From: Flavivirga aquimarina
GTDB lineage: Bacteria; Bacteroidota; Bacteroidia; Flavobacteriales; Flavobacteriaceae
DNA: 64,000 nucleotides
Assembly (NCBI RefSeq): GCF_030540835.1
Contig: NZ_JAUOEK010000184.1
Location: 372,001 to 436,000 of the forward strand
Direction of reading: 5' to 3'
In this document: in pieces, positions 44,718 to 55,100 of the stretch
How positions within the stretch are numbered: the first letter of the stretch is position 1
Layout of the letters: every line of letters starts with the position of its first letter
Position numbers and translations under genes: made by a program
The notes under the pieces: model-generated
The model's input: only the letters and a program-made list of their open reading frames with translations
The model's database searches: none
Told to the model about the DNA's origin: nothing

Positions 44718-47700
44718 CTATCTCTTAAAGATTCTCCTTACCACATTACCCCGATCCGTTCTTATTTTTAATAAATATATACCTGTATTGATTGTGGATA
44801 AATCTATAATTTCATTTTCTAACTTAATGTTTTTTATACTTTTTCCTAAAATATCGAATAGTGTAACTTGCTCTATATTTACATTGTTCGTTTTTATATA
44901 CAATACATTATTTACTGGATTTGGATATAAACTTATCGATTCTTTTAATGGTGCTTCTTCTAATCCTAAAGTAGTCGTGGTAAATGTTTTTATTGTACCA
45001 TAGGTCGTTCCTGAACTATTAATAGCATAGGCAACAAATGAATATTGGGTATTTGCCACCAAACTCGAAATAGTCTCACTGAAAGCTCCTGAACCGATTC
45101 CGTTATCATCTTTAACAACATTTGCTCCTCCTATTTGTGGATTCGCATTGTTAGAGGTTATTGCATATACAATACCTCGTTCTGTTACCGATGATGACCC
45201 TTCGCTTGTTACATTCCCTCCTAAAATAACTGATGTAGATGTCAGTGAACTTGCATCATCTGTGGTAACTGTTGCTAGAGAATCGTCATTATCGATAGTC
45301 ACGGTTGCACCGTCTGTTATTGTTACACTTAATGTGGTTGCTGCTAAGTTACTTTGACTTATGGTAAGTGTTTCGTTTGACTCTAACTCTGTGTCTGCTG
45401 TTGGGGTAACCGAAAACGTTTGGGTTTCACTGGCATTTCCTGTAAAGGTCAAGGTCTGGTTTGTTACAGCAGAATAATCACTGTCTGCTATGGTCGCAGT
45501 GCCATCTGCTGTACTTACGTCTACCGTAAAGCCTCCTTGCACAGCATTGTCTAGTGTTGCTGTCACTGTTATGGAACCATCATCTTCGTTTCCGCTTACA
45601 TCTGCTATAGTTACTGCGGCGGCATCGTCATTGTCTATCGTTACTGTTGCTCCATCGGTAATATTTACTGCCAATGTTGTTGATGCCAAGTTTGATTGAG
45701 AAACTGTGATTGTTTCATTTGCCTCCAGTTTTGTATCCCCTGTAGGTGTCACTGTAAACGTTTGGGTCTCGCTAGCATTTCCTGCGAAAGTTAAAGTCTG
45801 ACTGGTTACCGCTGAGTAGTCACTGTCTCCTGTGGTCGCAGTGCCGTCTGCTGTACTTACGTCTACCGTAAAGCCTCCCTGTACGTCATTGTCTAGTGTT
45901 GCTGTCACTGTTATGGAACCATCATCTTCGTTTCCGCTTACATCTGCTATGGTTACTGCGGCGGCATCGTCATTGGTAATCGTTACGGTTGCGCCATCGG
46001 TAATATTTACTGCCAATGTTGTTGATGCCAGGTTTGATTGCGAAACTGTAAGGGTTTCATTGGCTTCCAGTTTTGTATCTCCTGTTGGTGTCACTGTAAA
46101 CGTTTGGGTCTCGCTGGCATTTCCTGTAAAGGTTAAAGTCTGACTGGTTACCGCTGAGTAATCACTATCTCCTGTGGTCGCAGTCCCATCTGCTGTACTT
46201 ACATCTACTGTAAAGCCTCCCTGTACGTCATTGTCTAACGTTGCGGTTACGGTTATGGAGCCATCGTTTTCGTTTCCGCTTACATCTGCTATGGTTACTG
46301 CGGCGGCATCGTCATTGTCTATCGTTACTGTTGCTCCATCGGTAATATTTACTGCCAATGTTGTTGATGCCAGGTTTGATTGCGAAACTGTAAGGGTTTC
46401 ATTGGCCTCCAGTTTGGTGTCCCCAGTAGGGGTCACTGTAAACGTTTGGGTCTCGCTGGCATTTCCTGTGAAGGTTAAGGTTTGACTGGTTACCGCTGAG
46501 TAATCACTATCTGCTGTGGTCGCAGTCCCATCTGATGTACTTACGTCTACTGTAAATCCTCCTTGTACGGCATTGTCCAGTGTTGCAGTTACCGTGATAG
46601 AACCATCATTTTCGTTACCACTTACATTTGCTATGGTTACTGCGGCGGCATCGTCATTGTCTATCGTTACTGTTGCGCCGTCGGTAATACCTATCGCTAG
46701 GGTTGTGGATGCTAAGTTTGATTGCGAAACTGTAAGGGTTTCATTAGCTTCCAGTTTAGTGTCCCCTGTAGGTGTCACTGTAAACGTTTGGGTCTCGCTG
46801 GCATTTCCTGTAAAGGTCAAGGTCTGACTGGTTACCGCTGAGTAGTCACTATCTCCTGTGGTCGCAGTGCCGTCTGATGTGCTTACATCTACCGTAAAGC
46901 CTCCCTGTACGTCATTGTCCAACGTTGCAGTTACCGTGATGGAACCATCGTTTTCGTTTCCGCTTACATCTGCTATGGTTACTGCGGCGGTATCGTCATT
47001 GTCTATCGTTACGGTTGCGCCATCGGTAATATTTACCGCCAATGTTGTTGATGCCAGGTTTGATTGAGAAACTGTAAGGGTTTCATTGGCCTCCAGTTTG
47101 GTGTCCCCTGTAGGGGTCACTGTAAACGTTTGGGTCTCGCTGGCATTTCCTGTAAAGGTTAAGGTTTGACTAGTTACCGCTGAGTAATCACTATCTGCTG
47201 TGGTCGCAGTCCCATCTGATGTACTTACGTCTACTGTAAATCCTCCTTGTACGGCATTGTCCAGTGTTGCAGTTACCGTGATGGAACCATCATTTTCGTT
47301 ACCACTTACATTTGCTATGGTTACTGCGGCGGCATCGTCATTGGTAATTGTTCCACTTCCTTGCGAATCAGAGATAACTGCATTTGAACCCGTGATATTT
47401 GATAAGTTTACAAGAATCGTTTCATTGGCTTCCAACATCGTATCACCATTCACAGTAACATCAAATGTTTTAGAAGTTTCTCCTGCTGTAAAAGTAAGCA
47501 TGGTAGTTGTTATTGCTACATAGTCACTCCCTGCTGTAGCTGTCCCATTTGCTGTGGCATAGTCTACGGTCACTGTCCCTGCATTTGAAGGTGATAATGT
47601 TACGGTATAAGTGAGAACCGTTGTACCAGCATTCCCTTCTGTTACTGATGGATCGTCGATGGTGATATTACTATTGGCTGTGATGTCAAAAGTGACTGAA

Positions 47701-49106
47701 GCCGTATTACTGTCGTCTGTTCCATCATTAGATACAAATTGTATGGTTCCTGCATTGGTACCACTTAGACCTGGTGTGGGAGTAAAGGTGGCTGCATCTA
47801 ATGCGGTGTTAATGGCTGATAGAGTACCTGAAGCCGTAAAGCTAGAAGAACCGTTTCCACTACCTCCAAAAGCAATTCCTGTTGTTCCGGTGGTTAACGT
47901 ACCTCCTGTTATGGTAAACGTCACCGTTTGATTGTCTCCATCTGAGTCTGTGATGTCTATGGAATTGTCTAATGCTACGTTGGTGTCATCTTCTGATACA
48001 GTGGGAGCTGAAGGAGCTGTGGCTACTGGGGCTACATTGGATGTTAAAGCTCCAAAAACTTGAAAATAAGTATTACCATTAACATTATAAGCAATAATAT
48101 AAAAATCTGAGCCTTGAGATTGAATTCTAGCATCAAAATTTGGTTGAGTACTTGACGTAGCTGTATTAACTTTTATTGCTGATGAAATTGCTGATCCTAA
48201 TGAGTTATACTCCCGCACATAAATGTCATTACTATTTTCCCATACAACTACCATTTTTTTATCATCTTCCATGGAAACATGATTAACTATTTGACCAACC
48301 ACAGATCCAGGACTTAATAACGCATACATTGCTGTCCCATCTGAATTATATGCTCTAGATCTCACCAACGCACTATTATTATTAACCCAAGACACAGCAA
48401 AATCTCCGCTACTATTCATGTCAATAGTTGGTTCTCTTGGCCCATTACCAGCTCCAACTAAAATCAAACTGCCTTGAGCAACATTAGATGTATTATATCT
48501 TTGAACCCTTACACCAGATCCGTCTATAAATGTAACAGCATAATCACCATTATTACTCATTGCTACATCTATATATATTTCTGTAGCACTACCAACTGTA
48601 ACTTCTGTACCTGTATTACCTAAATTATTTACAGGTGTAGCACTTACAGCACCAGTAATATTATTTACATAAGCAACAATATAATTACCAGAATTATCTC
48701 CATCAAGTGATGGGGTGCTTAAATCTGTATCTGCATTTATTATAATCCCCGAACCATTTAATGATCCATCAGCATTATATCTTTGCATATTTATACCTCC
48801 AACGGTATCCCATACAATTGCAAAATCCCCATCATCTTCTACATGAAGGGAAATATCCAATTCTATTGCTGTACCTACAGAAATAGAACTACCCTGAGCA
48901 ACCCTACTACTATTGTAACGCTGCGCAGTTATAGCACCGCTGATTCCATCCAAACTCACTACAATAAAATTTCCAAAAGCATCAAAATCCACAGCAACTT
49001 GCTGTTCATTAGTTGATGTAACAAGTGTTTCTGACCCTGTTTTTGCTGTTTGTGAAAAAGAGAGTGCTACAAATAATAATAATAATAATAAGGTAATTTT
49101 CTTCAT
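44718..49106 (-). CDS. Calx-beta repeat surface protein with type A T9SS sorting domain
   Basis: This 1462-residue protein has a signal peptide (poly-Leu core, ends ALSFSQ). Residues about 20-355 are repeated beta units (VQRYN...DGSG) that look like a propeller. A cadherin-like segment follows (about 365-475, with DITDSDGDNQTVTFTI), then one divergent Calx-beta domain (about 478-590) and six 114-residue Calx-beta-type repeats (about 592-1275, each AVTIANVSGNENDGS...DGATVTIDNDD). A fibronectin-like domain precedes the type A T9SS tail (from SISLYPNPVNNVLYIK). It should be exported by SprA and displayed on the surface. Acidic DxDDD-type loops suggest Ca2+ binding. An adhesin role is inferred. 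Confidence 0.88.
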   Translation of the reverse strand: MKKITLLLLLLFVALSFSQTAKTGSETLVTSTNEQQVAVDFDAFGNFIVVSLDGISGAITAQRYNSSRVAQGSSISVGTAIELDISLHVEDDGDFAIVWDTVGGINMQRYNADGSLNGSGIIINADTDLSTPSLDGDNSGNYIVAYVNNITGAVSATPVNNLGNTGTEVTVGSATEIYIDVAMSNNGDYAVTFIDGSGVRVQRYNTSNVAQGSLILVGAGNGPREPTIDMNSSGDFAVSWVNNNSALVRSRAYNSDGTAMYALLSPGSVVGQIVNHVSMEDDKKMVVVWENSNDIYVREYNSLGSAISSAIKVNTATSSTQPNFDARIQSQGSDFYIIAYNVNGNTYFQVFGALTSNVAPVATAPSAPTVSEDDTNVALDNSIDITDSDGDNQTVTFTITGGTLTTGTTGIAFGGSGNGSSSFTASGTLSAINTALDAATFTPTPGLSGTNAGTIQFVSNDGTDDSNTASVTFDITANSNITIDDPSVTEGNAGTTVLTYTVTLSPSNAGTVTVDYATANGTATAGSDYVAITTTMLTFTAGETSKTFDVTVNGDTMLEANETILVNLSNITGSNAVISDSQGSGTITNDDAAAVTIANVSGNENDGSITVTATLDNAVQGGFTVDVSTSDGTATTADSDYSAVTSQTLTFTGNASETQTFTVTPTGDTKLEANETLTVSQSNLASTTLAVNITDGATVTIDNDDTAAVTIADVSGNENDGSITVTATLDNDVQGGFTVDVSTSDGTATTGDSDYSAVTSQTLTFTGNASETQTFTVTPTGDTKLEANETLTVSQSNLASTTLAIGITDGATVTIDNDDAAAVTIANVSGNENDGSITVTATLDNAVQGGFTVDVSTSDGTATTADSDYSAVTSQTLTFTGNASETQTFTVTPTGDTKLEANETLTVSQSNLASTTLAVNITDGATVTIDNDDAAAVTIADVSGNENDGSITVTATLDNDVQGGFTVDVSTADGTATTGDSDYSAVTSQTLTFTGNASETQTFTVTPTGDTKLEANETLTVSQSNLASTTLAVNITDGATVTITNDDAAAVTIADVSGNEDDGSITVTATLDNDVQGGFTVDVSTADGTATTGDSDYSAVTSQTLTFAGNASETQTFTVTPTGDTKLEANETITVSQSNLASTTLAVNITDGATVTIDNDDAAAVTIADVSGNEDDGSITVTATLDNAVQGGFTVDVSTADGTATIADSDYSAVTNQTLTFTGNASETQTFSVTPTADTELESNETLTISQSNLAATTLSVTITDGATVTIDNDDSLATVTTDDASSLTSTSVILGGNVTSEGSSSVTERGIVYAITSNNANPQIGGANVVKDDNGIGSGAFSETISSLVANTQYSFVAYAINSSGTTYGTIKTFTTTTLGLEEAPLKESISLYPNPVNNVLYIKTNNVNIEQVTLFDILGKSIKNIKLENEIIDLSTINTGIYLLKIRTDRGNVVRRIFKR
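45280..47331 (-). repeat. Tandem 342-bp coding repeats (six copies)
   Basis: Six units of exactly 342 bp (114 codons) are nearly identical at DNA level. For example, the ACTGCGGCGG marker occurs at 46981 and 47323. Units 1 and 3 share ANVSG, DNAVQ and TTADS, while 2 and 4 share ADVSG, DNDVQ and TTGDS. This shows a two-unit higher-order duplication. The sixth unit is the most diverged. Confidence 0.9.
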
Positions 49107-49205
49107 GATGATTTGGTTTGGTTAGTATAATTGTTTGTAATATCTTACAATATATTGGTGGCTAATATATTATAAATAATTTAAACAAATACATTTTGTC
49201 GTATT

Positions 49206-49224
49206 TTTTTGTATTTAATCGATG
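49206..49224 (-). promoter_or_regulatory. 19-bp motif shared by two surface-protein genes, copy A
   Basis: TTTTTGTATTTAATCGATG (plus-strand reading) lies about 100 bases upstream of the Calx-beta gene's ATG. It recurs exactly at 56559-56577, about 115 bases upstream of the type B adhesin gene. It may be a binding site for a shared regulator. No factor is known to me. Confidence 0.45.
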
Positions 49225-49235
49225 ATTATATAAAA

Positions 49236-49262
49236 AAAGCCTTTCTATATTAGAAAGGCTTT
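49236..49262 (-). terminator. Terminator of the type B adhesin-porP-ompA operon
   Basis: AAAGCCTTTC (49236-49245) and GAAAGGCTTT (49253-49262) form a 10-bp stem around TATATTA. The plus-strand A run at 49232-49238 gives the T tract on the minus strand. It lies about 50 bases after the OmpA stop codon. Confidence 0.85.
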
Positions 49263-49310
49263 AGCAAATAATTTGGTTAAAATTATGGCTAGTTATAAAT
49301 GGTTGGTTGG

Positions 49311-51197
49311 TTAATTTATAATGGTAAATTCACAACGTCTGTTAATGTCATATTCTTTGTCACTACAAATACCTTCTTTAACACATTCGTTTAGTGGTTG
49401 CATTTCTCCATAACCAATACTTTTTAATCGATTTCTATCGATGCCTTGGCTTACCAAATATTCTAGAGTAGATGCAGCTCGACTTTTAGACAAACTTAAG
49501 TTATATTGATCTGGTCCTCTAGCATCTGTATGCGCAGATACTTCAACTTCCATATCTGGGTATTTGTTCAACAAATCAACAAGTACATTTAAAGTAGCTG
49601 CCGCATCTTCACGAATATTAGATTTATCGAAATCGAAATAGATTTTATCTAATTGAATTTGAACGTCTCCTCTTTCGTTTTTCTTAACGTTTTCTTCTGC
49701 ATCTGTATATGCTTCTAGGGTTAAGTAGATATTATGGCTAATTTTACCTTTACTATCTGTTGAGAATTCAACATCTTGTGGGATGTATGCTTTTCGTGTT
49801 CCTCTAACTTTGTACTTTTTGTTAGGTTCTATTTTAAACAGGTAGTCTGCTTTTTCTCCTACAATGGAATCTTGAATTACGGTTCCTGTTTCGTCAAATA
49901 ATGTTACTAAGGAGCCTGCTAATAGTTCTTTACTACTTTTATCTTGTACAATACCTTCTACTAAATACTTGGTTAAAATATTGTCCTCTCTTGCAAACCC
50001 ATATAGTCTATCATAACCACTTCTGTTTGAAGATACGTATCCTTTGTTATTCTTTTCTCTTATGGTATATGCAAAATCATCTAAATGACTGTTTATGGAG
50101 CCTCCTAAATTTACAGGTGTATCAAAATTATCATTTATTGCATTACTTCTAAACACATCTAAACCTCCATAGCCCTGATGACCATCTGATGAAAAATATA
50201 ATACATCTAAATCACTTATGTAAGGGAATTGCTCGCGGTGCTTTGTATTTACTTTATCTCCTAAATTTTCGGGCTCTCCATACGTACCGTCATCATTTAT
50301 AGCTACTTTGTAAATATCGAAACCACCTATAGCTCCGGGCATATCACTAGCAAAATAAAGTGTTTTTCCATCTTTGCTAAGGGCTGGGTGTTCACAACTA
50401 TATGCATCCGAATTAAATGGTAATGCTGTTACATTAGTCCATGTATCATCTATTAACTCAGCTTTAAAAATTTTAATATGAGCAATTTTGTCTTCGCCTG
50501 TTTTAGTACGCGTTTTATTGGTTCTGTTAAAATACATGGTTTTACTATCGCTACTAAATGTGGCGTTACTTTCGTGAGACTCTGTGTTTATCTCATCTGA
50601 AAAGGGTGTAATATCTTTCATGGTTCCGTCATCGTCCATAGTTGCTTTATACAAGTCCAAATACGGTAAATTATTCCATGAATAGGCCGGATTTTTACTA
50701 TTTCTTGATGAGGCAAAAGCTACTTTATTATCACCATAAAATGCTAAACCAAAATCGCTATTGGAATTAGCTGCTTCAATTTGTTTTAATTTAAATGTAT
50801 GCGGTGTGGTTTTCTCTAATCCATCAATAAAAGCTGGTGTGTTTATCTTTTGATTATAGTATCTGCTTAAATGAAAATCGGCCTCTTTATAATCTTTAAC
50901 ACCTTTTAAAGCTTGTGCATATCTAAAATGTAATTCTATGTCTATGGAATCTCCATATGTTACAAATAACTCACGATAGGTTTTTATGGCTTTTTGCAAA
51001 TTAGCATTATAATAATAACTATCTGCTAAATTTTGGAGTACTTCCTGGTTACGTTCTTTCTTTTCATAAATTTCGGCTGCTTCAACATAAGCCCTCATTT
51101 CGAAAAGCTTATTGGCTCTTTTTAAATTTCCTTTTTGCGCTAATGCTATTCCACTAACTAATAAAAGGCCCGTAATTATGTATATATGTTTTTTCAT
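49311..51197 (-). CDS. OmpA-family protein with TPR and PD40 repeats (T9SS-associated)
   Basis: This 628-residue protein has a signal peptide (ends GIALAQ) and TPR-like helices (about 22-110). PD40/WD40-like beta-propeller repeats follow (about 145-400, e.g. HPALSKDGKTLYFASDMPGAIGGFDIYK), then a carboxypeptidase-regulatory-like domain (about 410-495) and a C-terminal OmpA peptidoglycan-binding domain (about 510-628, FDFDKSNIREDAAATLNVL and SAHTDARGPDQYNLSLSKSRA). It should anchor an outer-membrane assembly to peptidoglycan. With the adjacent PorP/SprF-like protein and the type B substrate it forms a standard T9SS surface cassette, like SprF/SprE-type neighbours. It begins 18 bases after the porP stop. 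Confidence 0.9.
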   Translation of the reverse strand: MKKHIYIITGLLLVSGIALAQKGNLKRANKLFEMRAYVEAAEIYEKKERNQEVLQNLADSYYYNANLQKAIKTYRELFVTYGDSIDIELHFRYAQALKGVKDYKEADFHLSRYYNQKINTPAFIDGLEKTTPHTFKLKQIEAANSNSDFGLAFYGDNKVAFASSRNSKNPAYSWNNLPYLDLYKATMDDDGTMKDITPFSDEINTESHESNATFSSDSKTMYFNRTNKTRTKTGEDKIAHIKIFKAELIDDTWTNVTALPFNSDAYSCEHPALSKDGKTLYFASDMPGAIGGFDIYKVAINDDGTYGEPENLGDKVNTKHREQFPYISDLDVLYFSSDGHQGYGGLDVFRSNAINDNFDTPVNLGGSINSHLDDFAYTIREKNNKGYVSSNRSGYDRLYGFAREDNILTKYLVEGIVQDKSSKELLAGSLVTLFDETGTVIQDSIVGEKADYLFKIEPNKKYKVRGTRKAYIPQDVEFSTDSKGKISHNIYLTLEAYTDAEENVKKNERGDVQIQLDKIYFDFDKSNIREDAAATLNVLVDLLNKYPDMEVEVSAHTDARGPDQYNLSLSKSRAASTLEYLVSQGIDRNRLKSIGYGEMQPLNECVKEGICSDKEYDINRRCEFTIIN

Positions 51198-51215
51198 TTT
51201 ATAGTCTTTATATGT

Positions 51216-52172
51216 TTAGAAGAATCTAGGTGAACGATCGTATCCGCCTTTAAGTCCGAATAAATCAATATCGAATAAAATAAATATTTCATGAGATCCT
51301 GAATTGAAATCGCCTAAGTTCGAGGTCGTAAAATCGTAAGCATAGCCAATTCTTAAATCTGGAGTCACTCTAAAACTTGCTAAACCACTTATAGCATCAT
51401 CTAATCGATATCCTAATCCTACTTCGAATCTGTCATTAAATAACACGTTTGCTGTGATATCTACAGCTAAAGGCGCTCCTCTAACCGATTTTGCCATGAA
51501 TGCAGGTTTAAACTTTAAGTCTCTATTAATATCGAAAACATAACCTCCTGTTAAAAAATAATGAATGTCTTGAACTCCTGTAGATTTTATACCGTTTTCT
51601 GTTTCTATATGTTTTGTTGTTAGCAAATTTGGAGCCGATAACCCTATATAATAGTTTTTGGTAAAATAAAATGCTCCGATTCCTAAATTAGGAAATGTTT
51701 TATTGACATTTTCATTAAACGCCACATCTGTTGATACGTTACCCGACTGTAAATTAAAACCATCAAAATTAACATCGAATAATGTAAATCCTGCTTTAAT
51801 ACCTAGCGATAATTTTGCTTGGAATCCTACTCGTAATACATAGGCAAAATCTGCATAAATATTATTTTCACTTACAACATCTCCTATGTTATCGTTTGTA
51901 AACGAAATACCCATTTCAATTTTTTCATTGATAGGTGTATGCGCGAAAAAGGTTCCTGTTTTAGGAGCGCCTTCTACACCAACCCATTGTGTTCTATACA
52001 AACCTCCTAAATTTAGAATGGATTCTTGTGCTGTTGCATAGGCTGGATTAATAACACTCATATTATACATATACTGAGTAAATTGAGGGTCTTGTTGCGC
52101 AAAACTCTGCAAAGACAGAAAAGTCAGACTTAACAAAGCAGCTATTTTATGATATATATTTAAATGTTTCAT
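51216..52172 (-). CDS. PorP/SprF family T9SS outer-membrane protein
   Basis: This 318-residue protein has a signal peptide (ends QSFAQQ) and the family opening DPQFTQYMYNMSVINPAYATAQESILNLGGLYRTQWVGVEGAPKT. It ends in a 14-strand-type barrel with FILFDIDLFGLKGG. PorP/SprF proteins pair with type B CTD substrates. SprF is needed for secretion and anchoring of SprB in F. johnsoniae. This copy lies 27 bases after the type B adhesin gene and is followed by its OmpA partner, so it very probably serves that substrate. Confidence 0.93.
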   Translation of the reverse strand: MKHLNIYHKIAALLSLTFLSLQSFAQQDPQFTQYMYNMSVINPAYATAQESILNLGGLYRTQWVGVEGAPKTGTFFAHTPINEKIEMGISFTNDNIGDVVSENNIYADFAYVLRVGFQAKLSLGIKAGFTLFDVNFDGFNLQSGNVSTDVAFNENVNKTFPNLGIGAFYFTKNYYIGLSAPNLLTTKHIETENGIKSTGVQDIHYFLTGGYVFDINRDLKFKPAFMAKSVRGAPLAVDITANVLFNDRFEVGLGYRLDDAISGLASFRVTPDLRIGYAYDFTTSNLGDFNSGSHEIFILFDIDLFGLKGGYDRSPRFF

Positions 52173-52199
52173 TGTTTTTAAATTTTGCTTTATATAAAA

Positions 52200-55100
52200 T
52201 TACCTGCTTAAGTATAAGCGTCCTTGTTCTGGTTTGTTTTCATTATCATTGAAATAGAAAATATAATAATAGACCCCTACTGGTAAATCTCCACTTCCAA
52301 TAGTTCCGGATTGGTTGGATGTTCCATCAAATCTTGATGTATTAGCATTTCCTTTATAGACTATATTTCCGTAACGATTAAATATTTCTATTATGAAGTC
52401 TGGATATAGAACATGTAAGTTGTCAAAATCATATGTATCGTTAGTGCCGTCTCCATTTGGTGAGAATCCATCTGGAAGTATTAATTTACCGCAAGACGTT
52501 AAATCTGTTGTTAGAACCAAACGTACACTGCTTTCGCAACCGGTGGTAGCATCTACTAAAACAGCATAATATGTGGTGTCATGATCTAAAAGTGAACTAC
52601 TGGAAATCGCTGTACCTCCTGTTTCTGCGTCATACCAAATAATATTATCTGTTGCTGCGTTATACTCTGTAATATTTAATGACAGATCATTAATTGTTGG
52701 TCCATCATTAATACAGTATTCTATTCCTGAATCAAGTATGGTAGGCGTTGGTGTATCATTAACAATAACATCAACTTGTACACTTATTGAAGACTCACAG
52801 CCAGCAGCGTTTCTTTGGGTTGCATAATAATCTTCACCATCTACTAGTGTATTCGTAGCATTAAGTTGTGTTGTTAAAGCTACATCCTCATACCATGTAA
52901 TCGTTCCTGTTACTGTTAAAGCTGCATCTAAATTTGCTACTGTCGGATTATCTACTAAACAAAATTCCATGGTGGCATTATTTACAACTGGTGGCGTAAT
53001 GTCGCTAACTGTTACTGTTATATCTGCGATAGCATCTGTTAGACATGGAGCGTTAGCTGTTACTGTGTATGTATAAACACCATTGGTATCTACTAAAGGA
53101 TCAAAAACACCTGTTCCACTTGCTAAGGATGGCGACCATGTACCTCCTGTATCTGCTGTTCCTAAAAAGGTAAATAAGTCTGTTGGACCATCTATAACAC
53201 ATATTAAAGCTGAGCCACTAGTACCAGCATTTGGTGCTGGTGTAACAGATATATCAAAACTTGTACTTGAGTTACCACATGCATTAGAAGTTGTATATGT
53301 ATATGTTCCTGATTGACCTGTTGCTGGATCAAATTGATCAGTAATCACTGCTGAATTAAAAGTCCATTCTCCTCCAGGACTTGCGCCTGTTAAATTAGAA
53401 TCCAGATCGAATATTCCATCTGTACTACAGAATGTAGGATCTCCATTAGAAGTTCCTGCACTTAAAGGCCCTTCTATTGTAACCGTTATTGTTGTACTGT
53501 CATCTACACATGGTAAAGATGCCGTTACATAATATGTGAATTGATAATTATTAGCACTAAATCCTGTTATATCATAGGTAGTTGGGGTTGCAACTACAGT
53601 CCCTGTATTATCTGGGCCTTCATACCAAGTACCTCCTCCATCTTGAGTACCATCTAGTCCATCAAAAAGATTTATTGTTGTATTGTTACATTCAAGAATT
53701 CCTGGGTTAGCGGCAATTCCAGCATTTGGAGATTGATGTATTGTAACTGTTACTTCTGTTCTTGTTGAAGATTCACATCCTGTTGCTGCATCCGTATCTG
53801 TTGCGAAATAGTTTTCTCCATTTATTAGAGCTAAGGTTCCATCCAATGGTGTTCCTCCTGTTGCATCATCGTACCATTGTATTGTAGTTCCTGTTGCAAT
53901 CAAATCTCCAACTGTTGCTGCATCACAAAATTCTTGAGTTGCATTTGCTGTTGGTACTGGTGTATCATTTATAATAATAGTTACCATTGGCATTTCTGGT
54001 GTATCACATCCACCTATAGCTGTTACATCGAATGTAAAACTATATGTCATTCCTGGTAACAAACGATCTAAATTCACAATGCTTCCTGATAATTCATTTG
54101 AAGGTGTATCATCAATCCAAATACCTGAATCAGCGTCGGCACTTAAATAATCTGATAAATCTAAAGTCTGTCCTGGTGCAATATCTGCTACACAAAAGGG
54201 ATTAGGATTTGTCGTTGTCCCTGCATTTGGAGCGTCTTCTATCGTTATACTCGTTGTTGTACTGCTTGTACACCCATTTATATCTGTTACACTATAAGTA
54301 TAATTGTATACTTGTAAATTTGTAAGGGTATTTAAATCCAAGATATCAGGAATCATCGTGCCTGTTGTATCTGTACCTAAATACCATTGACCACCTGCAT
54401 TTACTGTTCCTGTTAAAAGCGTAAATAAATCAAAAGTTGCATTATTTAATGCCGGATCATTTTCACAATAAATTGCCGAGTCTGCTGTTCCTGTGTCCGG
54501 CTGTGGGTTAATTGTAATTAATACAACTGGCATTTCTGGTGCATCACAACTACCTATTGCTGTTACATCAAATGTAAAACTATATGTTGTTCCAGATAGC
54601 AAACCATCTAAGGTTAAAATGCTTCCCGTTAATTGATTTGAAAGTGTATCGTCATTCCAAACTCCCGGGTCTGCATCGGCACTTAAATAATCTGATAAAT
54701 CTAAAGTCTGTCCCGGTGTGATATCAACTACACAAAAGGGGTTCGGATTTGTAGCCGTTCCTGCATTGGGTGCATCATCTATTGTTATACTTGTTGTTGT
54801 ACTATTTGTACACCCATTTATATCTGTTACACTATAAGTATAATTGTATACTTGTAAATTTGTAAGGGTATTTAAATCCAAGATATCAGGAATCATTGTA
54901 CCTGTTGTATCTGTGCCTAAATACCATTGCCCTCCTCCATCTACTGTTCCTGTTAAAAGCGTAAATAAATCAAAAGTTGCATTATTTAATGCCGGATCAT
55001 TTTCACAATAGGTTGCTGGATCTGCTGTCCCTGTATTGGGTTCTGCTACTATCGCAATCTGAATCGTTGTAGAATTATCCGGACAAGGGGTAGTAACATT

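Noticed and set aside
45490-47523. Regularly spaced open frames on the plus strand every 342 bases, looking like a repeated gene family or CRISPR-like array
   Set aside because: They are antisense shadows of the Calx-beta coding repeats, with the same period and no start or ribosome-binding context.
44718-49106. Large RTX-type toxin
   Set aside because: The acidic repeats are Calx-beta-like, there is no GGXGXD nonapeptide array and no type I secretion genes, and the C-terminus is a T9SS sorting domain.
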